Below are positions 22,362 to 33,476 of a stretch of 64,000 nucleotides of DNA, piece by piece (position 1 is the first letter of the stretch; each line of letters begins with the position of its first letter). Location: the NCBI GenBank assembly GCA_033297205.1, contig MU859101.1, forward strand, positions 1 to 64,000, written 5' to 3'. The notes below the pieces were generated by a model. It was not told the DNA's origin. It made no database searches and saw only the letters and a program-made list of their open reading frames with translations. The position numbers and the translations under genes are program-made. This DNA is from Pseudoneurospora amorphoporcata (lineage: Eukaryota; Ascomycota; Sordariomycetes; Sordariales; Sordariaceae).

Positions 22362-23891
22362 ATGGCAACAAGGATACCACTCTCCCTCAGGGGAGCCTCC
22401 CAGCACCCATCCCACCTCTTCATCACAGCCAACCGCCTCACCCTCACCCGAGCCTTCACAACCACCTCCCTCCTTGCCAAGTCCAAGAAGCTTCCTGCGC
22501 GGTCCAAGGCGGCGGCGTCCAGGCCGTCCAGTCCAACCCCCGCCCGCCCACCAGTTCCAGAAAGAACCCCCCAGCCACCCTTTGGACAACCAGCCCTCGA
22601 ACCAACTCCCGAGCCGACAACACCGGGGAAAGAAGAAGCTCCCAAATCCAACTTGAACTCGAACAACGAAGCCCAAGACCTCGGCACCATCCTCCAGCAA
22701 CGCAGATGGCCCCTTCTCTTCTCGGGCCTCACGGCCCTGCTCATGGGCGCCTACATCTCCATGATGGTCACCTCTCTCGTCCGCGGTCCCGACGATACCT
22801 GCTCTCACGTCGACCCCGCCACGAGCCAATTACCCGTGACCGGGCGTCCGCGCGAGCTCGACTCGCTTGACTCGCTGTCAGCCAACCCGGTCGTCAACGA
22901 CCGCCTGCGCGAGAAGGCCATGGCGTTCGACAGCGGACTTGACATGCCCGAGCGCCTGATGGGCATCCGCTCGCTAAGAGAATGGCTCGGCACCAGAGTC
23001 AAGGGCCACGTTTTGGAGGTGGCGGTCGGCACGGGGAGGAACTTGCAGTTTTATGATTGGAGCGAGGTGGTCAAAGACCCAATTGCTGGCAGGGAGTTGA
23101 CGGAGGAGGAGAGGGCAGAAGAAGAGAAGAAGGCCAAGAAGAGGATCAGGAGCGTTTTGGATAAGGGCGGCATGGATGGAGAGGAGAAGAGGGATAAGGA
23201 TTGGGTGAACAAGATGAAGATGCCGGGCTCGCTCGAGGGCGAGATGCTTACGTTCACGGGGGTGGATATTAGCGAGGGCATGATGGGTGTCGCGAGGGCA
23301 AGGTTGAGGAAGAAGGTGCTGGGCCCGGATGGGAAGAAGGTGATACCCAAGACCGCCGCGTTTACGAAGCCGAAAGAGGGAGGTGGTGAGGAGACTAGGA
23401 TTGGAGAGGGTAAGAGGGGTGAGGAGCAGGAGGTGCTTGTCTCGGCGCTGGAGGACAGGATCAGGCTGGTGAGGGGGGATGCTGAGGCTAAGCTGCCTGA
23501 GGCGCCTGCTTATCCGGCGAGGCCTGGGGAGAAGGAGGAGGAGAGGAACAAGTATGACACGGTTGTTCAGACTTTCGGCCTCTGCTCGGTTTCTAACCCG
23601 CTTGCCTTGTTGCAAAACATGGCGGGTGTGGTCAAGCCGGATACTGGACGCATCATCTTGCTGGAGCACGGAAAGGGCTGGTCGGATTGGATCAACAAGC
23701 AACTGGATGTTTGGGCGCCTCAGCACTTTAGCCGGTACGGGTGCTGGTGGAACAGGGATATCGAGAAGTTGGTGAAGGAGGCGGAGCAGAAGGTGCCTGG
23801 TTTGGAGGTGGTGAAGATTGAGAGACCTGGGTGGTTCCAGGCCGGTACTACGGTGCTGGTGCAGTTGAAGGTCAAGAGCCAAGGGAAGTGA
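22362..23891 (+). CDS. oms1: OMS1-like mitochondrial inner-membrane methyltransferase
   Basis: An intronless gene for 509 residues. The N-terminus is Arg/Ser/Thr-rich with almost no acidic residues until about residue 67 and contains RAFTTTSLLAKS, a typical mitochondrial targeting sequence. One membrane span lies at about residues 116-139 (WPLLFSGLTALLMGAYISMM). The SAM-binding motif I is HVLEVAVGTGRNLQFY (about 216-231), followed by a charged insert, TGVDISEGMMGVARARL, and FGLCSVSNPLALLQNM. The C-terminal EHGKGWSDWINKQLD and GCWWNRDIEKLVKEA are hallmarks of the OMS1 branch. In yeast Oms1 is an inner-membrane protein found as a multicopy suppressor of respiratory defects; its substrate is not certain. 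The catalytic region carries Lys/Glu-rich inserts. The ATG at 22362 is preferred because it directly precedes the presequence, although the frame is open further upstream. Confidence 0.88.
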   Translation: MATRIPLSLRGASQHPSHLFITANRLTLTRAFTTTSLLAKSKKLPARSKAAASRPSSPTPARPPVPERTPQPPFGQPALEPTPEPTTPGKEEAPKSNLNSNNEAQDLGTILQQRRWPLLFSGLTALLMGAYISMMVTSLVRGPDDTCSHVDPATSQLPVTGRPRELDSLDSLSANPVVNDRLREKAMAFDSGLDMPERLMGIRSLREWLGTRVKGHVLEVAVGTGRNLQFYDWSEVVKDPIAGRELTEEERAEEEKKAKKRIRSVLDKGGMDGEEKRDKDWVNKMKMPGSLEGEMLTFTGVDISEGMMGVARARLRKKVLGPDGKKVIPKTAAFTKPKEGGGEETRIGEGKRGEEQEVLVSALEDRIRLVRGDAEAKLPEAPAYPARPGEKEEERNKYDTVVQTFGLCSVSNPLALLQNMAGVVKPDTGRIILLEHGKGWSDWINKQLDVWAPQHFSRYGCWWNRDIEKLVKEAEQKVPGLEVVKIERPGWFQAGTTVLVQLKVKSQGK

Positions 23892-25080
23892 ATATTATTA
23901 CCCCTTTGTATCATAGATGTGTGTCTTTTTTCATGTATGGATATGTGTATATTGTTTCTGCCTCTGTATACGATCGCGAGTCATGGGTGTCACTGGTATC
24001 GGATTAAGCACGGGACGGCGCCAATCACCTGGCTCCGGCCCGCTCTGGCCATGTTACCGTACAGGCCGGAGTCTGGGGTCGGACACGTGTGTGAATACCT
24101 TCATGGCAACAGCAACAACAAGCTGCTTATGCGACCAAATATTGAACCGTCCAAAGCCCTACTGCACGCGACAGTTCGTGCCGTCTCAGCACCGAGGTAA
24201 AAGACGGGATGGATGGATGAGCATCAACCCCTGACGATGGAACCCAAACAATCCCCCAACCAGAGCGTCCTGTTGCCCCCCGCAACCAAGTCTAGAATAC
24301 AAGTCAACAATTGTCGACACCAATTGGTGCTTGGCAGGAACTGAACCTGAACCTGAAAGCCAGGGACCTGAACCTGGTTCTGAAATGGTAAATACCCCTT
24401 CTTTTTTTTTTCTTTTTTTTTTTTTTTCACAGCGACGCGACATCTTCATCAATACTCTCCACTGTTCTTTCCAAGAGTTGCGCTGTCAATTCAACTTCCC
24501 TGGAGCCGATCTCGAATTGTTTGTTGGTGGATTTAGTACGACAGCATTTGTAGCGTGGTTGTGCGACATCGACAGCGGGCGAGCGAGCATCCGACAGGCG
24601 ACGATAAACCAGGGCCAGGGGTGCATTTCAGGTGCTAGAATACCTGCCGACTTGGACTTGGACTTGGACAAGGTGAACAGCAAGGGAAACAACGACGTCA
24701 CAACGAATCGCACCGAAGAACGAAACGAATCCAAACAAGACGAAACCGCGATTATAACGAAAGAGGTTGGCGGACGTCCCGCTGTGGAAAACTCCGTTGA
24801 TGGGTGTGCGTACCTGATCTACGACTGCTTGACTGTCTTGACGACCCACGATCGACCCGACAATTCGGAATTGCGCGAGACGCAGGTACCATCATTCACC
24901 AGACCAAAGACGCAGGAACACAAAACCGACTTCTTCACCGCCAAACGAAGCAGACCAGACCGATAAAGCAATAGTTGCGACCGATAAGGAGACTGATTGG
25001 AAAAGAAAACAAACAACAACCGGGAACAAAAAGAATCGCAAGCCGCGCCCCTTGTTTTTCTCTGTGAAAATAGAGGCGCG
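23892..25080. other. intergenic, promoter region of the F-BAR gene
   Basis: No convincing gene. It contains a small GAACCT-type repeat at about 24338-24385, an interrupted T-rich tract at 24395-24426, and a frame at 24331-24966 with no family resemblance. It presumably carries the OMS1-like 3' UTR and the F-BAR promoter and leader. Confidence 0.5.
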
Positions 25081-26813
25081 ATGCCGGCTGCCACGAGCGA
25101 AGCGTCGCCGGCTGTGGCCCTATCCTGTGAGCATGCCACGGACAGCGCCTGGGAAATGGGAGAAAGCTAACGTTGGGATATACCATAGTCGCCAACAACT
25201 TCTGGGGCAAGGACGATGCTGGTGTTCAACCTCTCCTCGAGCGCATGTCCGCTGCCAAAACGACCTGCGATGAGCTTAAGAGCTTCTACACAGGTATACA
25301 TATGCCCCAAGAGAAGATAGATAAACATGGGAAAGGGCTGGGCACTAACACCTTGTTTGTCTACGCAACAGCGCGGGCCAAGATCGAAGAGGAATACTCC
25401 CGACAACTACTCAACCTCAGTCGCAAATCCCTCGGATCGCAAGAGTCGGGAACCCTAAGAGTCTCCCTTGATACTGTCCGACAGGAGGTGGAATCCATGG
25501 GCAAGCAGCACCAGGCCATCGCCGCCCAACTGAGAAGCGAACTCGAAGAACCACTAGTCGCCTTCGCAGGCGGCATGAAGGAGCGCCGCAAGATCATCCA
25601 GAACACGGTCGAAAAGCTACTGAAAGTCAAGGTACAGCAGACCCAGGCTGTGAACAAAACAAGAGACCGCTATGAGCAGGAATCTCTCAAAATCAAGGGA
25701 TACCTCGCTCAAGGACACATGGTCATGGGCCAGGAGGAACGCAAGAACAAGGCTAAACTCGAAAAGACACAGATTAGCCTCGCCAACTCCAATGCCGACT
25801 ACGAAGCCGCCGTCAAGGCCCTGGAGAAGACTACCGCCCGCTGGAACACAGAGTGGAAGGCCGCCGCTGACAAGTTCCAGGACCTGGAGGAGGAGAGACT
25901 GGATTTCACAAAGAGCAGCCTCTGGACCTTTGCTAACATTGCCTCTACCGTTTGCGTTAGCGATGACGCCTCGTGCGAGAAGATCCGCTTGTCGCTGGAG
26001 AAGATGGAGGTCGAGAAGGATATTGCCACCTTCATCAAGGAGAAGGGCACTGGCCAGGAGATTCCGGACCCTCCCAAGTACATCAACTTTTGCCGCGGTG
26101 ATGTCGACGCCCAGTCCGAGGCCTCGGTCGAGCCAGATAGCGACGCCTTCTCGGTAGCCCAGTTCCCAAGGAGCATCAACCCGGCCTTCCGCTCGTCGTC
26201 GCCACAGCCGAGCACGTACGAGTCGCATCACGATCCCAACAACTTATTGGTGAAGACGCTAGGCCATGATATCTCTGTGGGTGTTAACGGCAGTCGCGAG
26301 ACCACGGCCACACCGTCCAAACTTCCAACCATTCCGCCAACGGCACTGACGATGCCACCTCAGCAACAACAGATTGAAGCTCCTCCTCCCCAGCAGCAAC
26401 CGGCGCCGCCGCCGCCGCCGCAGCAGCAGCAACAATCAGTACAAAAGAGACCCCAGTTACAGCAGAGGAGGACTACGCAGCACAGCCTTCACGAGGAACA
26501 GCGGAGGCAGCAACAGCAGGTGGCAAGGGTTCCGCAGAATCCACGGGCTGCCAACAACGTTGAGTACGATTCAGCTGATTTTACTCCTATTCCTACTAGC
26601 CCGCACCCGCTGGACGGCATGGCATTGCTCAGCCGTCCCCCGGGGCCAGTTATTTCAGATCTTGATCTCAACGCAGCAGCACCATCAACTAACCTTGTTT
26701 CCCGTCCCTCTAGCAGAGGAGATAAGAGTAGCGAACCGACCTTGGAAGAGCTGCAACAACAGCTACAGCAGTCCACTGGTCCCGTCTCGCCTGCGAAGCA
26801 GATACAACAACAA

Positions 26814-26853
<40 letters not shown>

Positions 26854-28888
26854 CGCAGACGCCGCAAACCCCGCTCGATTTGGTTCCCGCTAATGGTGCA
26901 CAGTCTGGCTCGGCCTCGCCCGAGAAGAAGGAGCTGCCCAAGAGGAAGAGTGGCTTCTTTGCTAACAACAGTCCGTTCAGGAGGAAGAGTACCAAGGAAA
27001 TTCATCAGGACGCTACCAGGAGCAGCGGAAGCAGGCAGACTTGGTATGGAGGGCAGAGTGGACAGAGTAGCAGTATGGGCAGCAGGACGCCCAGGGCTAA
27101 TGCCAGTCCAACCAAGGAGAACAACACGCCTTTCGGCATCGAACGGTCCGTCAGCCCTGATCCCATTGCTGCTAATGCCAGCTTGGCTCTCAATATTGGC
27201 GGAAACGTGTTTGCTGTTGATGCGCTCGACAAGCGGAAGGGTCAGCAGCAGCAGCAACAACAACAACAGCAACCGGCACCCGATGCTGATCCCATTGCCT
27301 TGGCTTTGGCCGAGTTGAAGGGCGTGACCAGCAACACTGGGAACCAGAGTAGCACGAGCCGGACCGAGATGAACAAGCAAATGTCTGTCCGCATGTCAGC
27401 CGATCACTACCACGGTATCACCACTCCTGTTCCTCCTGGTGCCGGCGGTCCTCCGCAAGCCGGGAACATCTCACCCGGTGGCCGCAATGCCAGCTCGCAC
27501 AGCATGCATAACAGCCGAAGCAGCAGTGACTTGGCCTTACCCCCCGTTATCCCCGGCGCCAGCAACGGCACGCGCGCCACTCCTCCGCCATCCTACGATG
27601 GCATGCAAGGCGCCATGGTACCCGTCTCGCGTCTCGGCGTGCCGCCTCCCGCTGTCACCAGCAGAGCCATGAAGGAAGCCAGCTCCAAATTTCAAGCTCA
27701 AACGCGGAGTCTGTTCTCTAACGGAGGCAGCTCCTCCAGCGCGCAAGACCAACGGCCCAGTTCCGGTTCCGCCAACTACCAAAGCCGGCCCCGCGGCGGA
27801 AGCACCGAGATCCCTCGGGCAGCCAGCCCTCGTCCTGGTTCACGCGCTGCTTCTCCACGTCCCGGCAGTCACGCCGCTTATGGCAGCAGCTGGTCCGGGT
27901 CCGGTAACAACGCCTCGGAAGATCGCGGCTACCGCTCCGCCTCGCCCAACCCCTACGGCGGCTCCTCCAACCCGGGTAGCATGAACAGCCGCCACGGGCA
28001 CTCCCAATCCATGGGTCCCACGGGCATCCCCGCCCAGGGTCAACAACCCCGTCGCTCAGACACTCAATATACCCGCCACGGAAGCATGGACTACCGCGGC
28101 TCTTCATCCAACATGTACCAAGCCGGCGGCGGCGGCGGCAGCGGGGCCGTGTCACCGGTGGACATGGCCCGTTCCGTCTCCCCTTCACCTTTCACCAGCG
28201 GAGTAGTCAACCGTCCGGGATCTAGTCTCGACCACACCCAGAACCACATGCAGCTCGCTCACTACGGACCTGGAGGCCCAGGGCAGCCTCCTGATGATGG
28301 GTACACGAGCGGTAGCTCGATGCGCGGACGCTATGGCACGCAATCTTCTGGAAGACCAGATTCGAGCAGAGAGGCGACGACAGGGACGAGGATGAGCTTC
28401 TATGGCGATGGACAGATGGTGCCGGCTTCGATGATGGTGGGCGGCGGCGGCGGTGGCGGAGGAACCGTACACGGACGCGGGAGGAGTAAGAGTGTGGTGG
28501 ATGTGGGACGGGGAGGTGGAGGTGGGGGAGCGGGAGCGGGAGCGCCTGCGGGAGGTGGTGGTGGTGGTGGACAGGGAGGGGCGGATGGAAGGCAGTATAC
28601 GAGGGATGGGAGGGTTATCATACATTTTGGTGAGTGAGCACACACTACCCTCCGCACCACCGTGAACCGTGGGATTGAAGCTAATGAGTGATGATGATGA
28701 TGATGATGATATGAACAGCCAAAGCCATGTACATGTACCAAGCGGCCATTGCGGAGGAGCTGGGCTTCGCCAAGGGTGATATTCTCGCCGTGTTGAGACA
28801 TCAGGATGATGGATGGTGGGAGGCCACGGTGCACGGCGGGAATGGACAGGTTGGGTTGGTGCCGAGCAATTATTTGCAGGTGCTGTGA
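25081..28888 (+). CDS. F-BAR and SH3 protein of the Cdc15/Imp2/Hof1 type (septation)
   Basis: A 1192-residue protein from four exons: 25081-25126, 25189-25293, 25372-28629 and 28719-28888. All donors are GTGAGY or GTATAC and the first two introns have CTAAC branch sites; the lengths add up to an open frame. The mature N-terminus reads MPAATSEASPAVALSFANNF, where FANNFWGKDDAGVQPLLERM is the conserved start of fungal F-BAR cytokinesis proteins. The F-BAR domain fills about residues 14-285 (TARAKIEEEYSRQLLNLS; coiled-coil KNKAKLEKTQISLANSNADY). A long disordered Gln/Ser/Pro-rich middle follows, with poly-Gln and poly-Gly tracts. The last exon encodes a C-terminal SH3 domain (AKAMYMYQAAIAEELGFAKG ... 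GLVPSNYLQVL). Such proteins bend membrane at the septum and recruit actin-ring factors. The SH3 exon would be missed if the last intron were ignored. Confidence 0.9.
26805..26852 (+). repeat. poly-glutamine codon tract
   Basis: Sixteen consecutive Gln codons (four CAA, eleven CAG, one CAA) in the disordered middle of the F-BAR protein. A second tract of ten mixed CAG/CAA codons lies at 27243-27272. Long pure CAG runs are prone to length change between strains. Confidence 0.9.
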
Positions 28889-29797
28889 GAAACCAAGGTA
28901 CCTACCTATCGAGGGGGATGGGAATGTGAAGGGGGGAAAGAAGGTGCGGTGCATAGCCAGCCAGCCAGCCAGCCAGCCAGCGGTTTATTGATTGATGTTT
29001 GATGTTGGATTTGAATTTCTTTTCTTTTCTTTCTTGTTGATCAAGGTTCATTGAGTGTTTTATAGCAGGATGGATACCTACCTACCTACCTACAGTATCT
29101 GGGGCGTTTTTGCGTTTTTGCCGGTTTTGTAAGTAAATACCATACATACCATACCATATTATGAGAGAAGGGAATGAATGGGATTCGTACCGTGGTTACT
29201 TGGGGAAACATGGTCGGAAAGTCTGGGATTATATATATATATATATATATATCGGTGCCTCAGAATGACTAGCTAGGCCTTTTTGTCCATACTTTACATC
29301 CTCGGTACAAATGTGAGGAGTAAGTAAGTACCTAGAGAGTTCCTCTTTTGAGGTTGAAGTTGAACCTGGGGGCTGGCTGTATTCATCATGAGTGAGGCAT
29401 CAGGTAACTCAGGTACTCAAAAGGGAGAAAGAAGGGTGACGAAAAAGTGGTAAAGATGAACGAGGCAAGTTAGAATTCTGTTGTTGTGTTGTCCAAAGCT
29501 CCAACCAAGCCGTCTACAATAAGGTATCCTCCCACAAAAACAAAACAAAACAAAAGTTCCACCGGTAAAAGAAAACGCCAATGACCTTAACCCGTACCCG
29601 TTTCTGTGATGAGGAAGACTCTGTTGTATACCCCCACAAGCTTATTCTTCCCATCCAATCCTCCCAGGCCAACCTAACAACAAGACCAGCATAACAAGCC
29701 AATCTCCCAAAGCAGCCTAACAAGCATGACAATTCCGCGCCTTCCTTGCAACAGGAATCAAAGAAGAACCATTATCCGAGCTGGGGCTAGCCGAGTC
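28889..29797. other. convergent 3' intergenic region, F-BAR and seipin genes
   Basis: No gene seen. It contains a (CCAG)n run at about 28959-28981, a (CTAC)n run at 29073-29092 and a (TA)n run at 29229-29252, with AGGTACCTACCT-type motifs near 28899. Confidence 0.55.
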
Positions 29798-31423
29798 CTA
29801 CTCCTTTCTCCCCCTCCTGTTCCTAGTTGTAGCCGCACTTCCACTTCCACTTCCCACCGCCGTGGTGCCCGACACATCACTGTACCCACTAGTCCCAATA
29901 CCCGAATCCCTAAATTCGTGTCCCGCCTCCTTGACGGTGGGCAAGTGCACGGGCAAGTCATATAAATCATCGTCTTCCTCGTCCTCTTCTTCCTTGATGG
30001 CCGCCACCGCATTTTTCTCTTCTTCTTCTGACTTGATGATAGTCCCCGGCTCATACTTCAACGGCGGCGCACCCGGTCGGCTAGGGAATGTTCGCTCGGT
30101 ATCGGACATGGTACTCTCTTCGCCGGTCTCGTGTTCGGGGTCATACCCATCACCCGTTCTAGTACTTTCTTGTTGAATTCTGGCGACCTTTCTCTTACCC
30201 TTGGCGGTTCCCTTCCTCCCAGCATCATCTCCATCCTGAACAGAACCGTTCAAAACCCGGCCCAACAAATACCCACCAATCCCCCACCCAACAACCATCA
30301 ACACCACCTCGGCCGCCCAAAACAGCCCCGTGCCCACCAAAAAGCTGACAACCCGATGATGGTACATAAACCACCTCAACCCGTTCAGTTTCGCCGTGAT
30401 GGTCACGCTAGCCTCATACACCTGCAAATTCTGTCCCGCTTGCACCTCCACCAACATACTAGTCGGGGTTCCGTCACCCACCAGCCCTAAGCTCGCAGCA
30501 TTCTTACCACCGCGTCTGGGGAACTGTACTTTTTCCGCTAATGGCACTTGCAAAGTAACCATCTCCGCGTGTTCGGGAAAAAGAACGTGATAACCGAGAA
30601 ACATGACGCGCTTTGCCTGCGCCACCAGGGGGTCGATATAGGGAATCACCGCTGCGCGGGTGGAGGAGAACAAGATCTTGTTGTGCGTCAGGTGGGAAAT
30701 GGGGTCGGGCACGGCGAGCGGGATGGGGGTGATGAAGGTTGCGATGTCGGGCCCGCCGGGCTTGCCGGTGAGAGGGTTGTCGATGTTAAGCGGCGGGACG
30801 GGCGGTTGGATGACGCGCTGGATTTCGGGCGAGCCGTTGAGCAAGTGTAAAGCGACCATGAAGTTGCCGTTTTCGCGGTAGATGTTGGTCGGGGAGCGGG
30901 GGAGGTTGAGGGTCACGGAGATGTCGTAGGGTTGGGAGGGTTTGAGGTTGTAGGTGGTTAGGGGGGAGATGCCGTAGGGGTTTGGGCCGTAGCTGTTTTT
31001 GTTACAGATCAGTTGATGAAGCTCATTGAGGCAAGAGTAGTAGGGGACGACAAACCCATATTGAAGATGTAGCGGCACAGTAGTGACCTGATCAGGCAGA
31101 TATCGGTGGTAACAAAAGAGATAGACAACAATGGCAATACCGTAAAAGATGACGGATGCGGTAGTGCCCAGGATGGAGTAGAGTACCGTCTTCTGGGTGG
31201 TCTTGGAGGTGATGATTTCGTAGGCGAGTTCGCATAGGGCGTCGTAGATGTCGCGCAGCTGTTGCTTGATTTGCGCGTAGTTTTCCTTTTTTTTTTGGCA
31301 ATTCATGACTGTTATTAGCCATGTACAACTCACTCTATGTCATTCGAATCATGACGGAGCGGGACTTACAGAAACAGTCCCCAGCTCGAACTGAGTACTG
31401 GAACTATCGCCGTGGGCCGACAT
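29798..31423 (-). CDS. sei1: seipin (ER lipid-droplet biogenesis protein)
   Basis: A 492-residue seipin built from 31423-31370, 31285-31056 and 30992-29798 (minus strand). Seipins form rings in the ER membrane at sites of lipid-droplet formation. The first membrane span is TVLYSILGTTASVIFYGIAI followed by VVYLFCYHRYLP; the lumenal beta-sandwich includes LKPSQPYDISVTLNLPRSP, GNFMVALHLL and RAAVIPYIDPLV; the second span is VVSFLVGTGLFWAAEVVLMV. The C-terminal tail is acidic and disordered. Intron 1 (84 bp) has a GTAAGT donor and AAAAG acceptor. Intron 2 (63 bp, GTTTGT donor) is inferred because its removal gives QYGYGPNPYGISP, the expected continuous lumenal motif; it is a multiple of three and has no stop, so the frame also reads through it. 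The first residues are set by the ATG at 31423. Confidence 0.88.
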
Positions 31424-33476
31424 GGCGAATCGTTTGTTTACCCGAGGTCGATATCGCCGGTTGTTTTCTGGTTGATCTCGAGAAAGTCATAGGGAGAGGA
31501 AAGAGGGTGAAGAAAAAGAACAAGGGATAAGCGGGTGGGACGATTTATGATGAGGAACAAGTATTAACGGCAGTAAGCCCACCTCATTATCGTTTCCTGC
31601 TCTGTCAGTTTCACATGTTCGCGGGGAGCTCTTGCTTTCGCTCCCAAGCTTAAGCGAAGCACCCAAATGTTCCAGCAGTTGGGCTGGCCGCTGATGTCAC
31701 CAGGCGGGTACGTACCCTGCTTGGCAATTGGCGGTTGAAGGGTTAGGGTACTTGGTGAGGAACAGCTTGTTTACTATCGCGAAAGGGGCTACTTCAAGGC
31801 TCAGTCTCCAACAAGTCAGACATTCTCGGCTCGGCTTCGTGAAGGTGGGAGGACACTCGCGGGATTCAAGGACATGTGCTTGTTTGGGATGATACTCTGT
31901 TTTTGTCCCAAGAAACCACAGCCATCATTCCATCTCCTTTTCTAGTCTTCGAGGCCTTCGTGGTTCGGCTTTCCTTGTCTTAATGTGCTCTAAGGCGTCT
32001 TGCTTTTTCCTTCTTCTTCTGTTTTCTTGCTAGTATACCTAGTCGTCTCGCAACAACTTGACATTGTGACAATTATCATCAATACCGAGACCAATGATTC
32101 TTCCCTTGCTGAATCAAGGATCTTGTCACTGTCGACAGCCTTGAAAGCCGCAAGGGAGAAAGCCCAGAGCGGGGACAAGCGGCAGATTGCCAGGTACCGC
32201 CAGGCCATTGGCAGTTGCAACCGGAGTGTCCGGACAGGCAGATGCTTGTCGCCGGCAAGCCGGCTGGCCGGTCAAGAACTGTGCCCACTGTCGAAGCGAG
32301 AATGAAGAGTCCGTGCGCTCTTGACTTCAATCGTTTCCTCTTCCCCGCTGCCCGGGATTGGCGCGAAGCATTGTTGGCCCGTGCTTAACGATGAGGTGGG
32401 ATCTCCACCTTTGACCCCTCGCTCCCCAGGGCAGATTGAACCTCGACTTGTCAGCAGAGGGCATCATTCCTTCAGCCTCTGGCATATTAAAATCGTCACG
32501 CTGTAATCTCCGTCTGCTCTGCGAATGACAGCCAACGTTGGCTTTCTCGCTGAATAATTAGGCTACCAATCAATGGTTTGCTACCAACAAAAAGAACATT
32601 TACGTAGTGTGCTCTCAATCTCTCTCTCAACTTTGGGTCGATCCCCGCCGGCAGTCACTGTGTGAGCTCGGGGCAGGTTCGTGTTGCAGCAACGTCGGTC
32701 ACATTTTTATCTGTCACGGTAGTGAAGGAGCATTTCGCTGATCTGGCAATTCAAAACAAAAAAAGGGGGCAAGCATATCGAGGTGCCTTTCGAAATTGCC
32801 CAGGTGTGCAACTGAACCCTTTCCGTGCAAGTCAAGTGCCGTAGCACCTCATTGTTTTCAAGGGAGGCAGGTACCTTAACTACGTAAAAGGTACCTAACC
32901 GCCTCGTTTTGGTCGGTGGCCGTGTCAACCGCGAACCGTGGCCCAACCCCTCTCCACCTGCTAAATCGAACCCGCTGTAGCTGTAATTGGGTTTGCCCAC
33001 TTTCACCGGGCATGGGACCAAACACCATTCCTTCAACAACTTTCGCTCCTGTAGTCTACGACAACCTAACTGACTGCGTGCGCCCGCTTGTTACATTCTG
33101 TCGCAGATACCCAAGACAAGCGCGACCACAGGACCGTACCGTATTATCCAGCATACCTCAATCGACCAGCGATACCCATCCTCTCTGCTACCCTACCCTT
33201 ACCGATACACCTGTTTCTGTCGTCACCTTGCCTGCAACAAGCGACCAGCAAGCAACACGGCCAGCTTGGCCTCTCCTGTTACCCAACATAACCATACCAG
33301 CTATACCAGAGTAGAACGCGAATAGATTCTATTGCGACAACATCGTTCGACGTGCGTCCTGTCTCCCCCGCCTTTCCCTCCAACAAGAGACCGGCCGTGC
33401 CATTCACAACCCACAACATCAACCGCCGGTCTATCGCATAACCTAGGCCCTTGGCCGAGGCACGACAACCGACAAA
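31424..33476. other. 2-kb divergent intergenic region, seipin and DUF7918 genes
   Basis: No coding frame resembles a family. It contains a perfect 9-bp inverted repeat, AGGTACCTT ... AAGGTACCT with a 10-nt spacer (32869-32896). The last 500 bp (about 32970-33470) are C- and CA-rich as expected for a leader of the + gene. Confidence 0.5.

Noticed and set aside
22974..23882. 302-codon frame antisense to the OMS1-like gene
   Set aside because: Shadow of a GC-biased coding exon; the sense frame has clear methyltransferase motifs.
24331..24966. 211-codon + frame upstream of the F-BAR gene
   Set aside because: Begins in a small repeat and T-rich tract and matches nothing I know.
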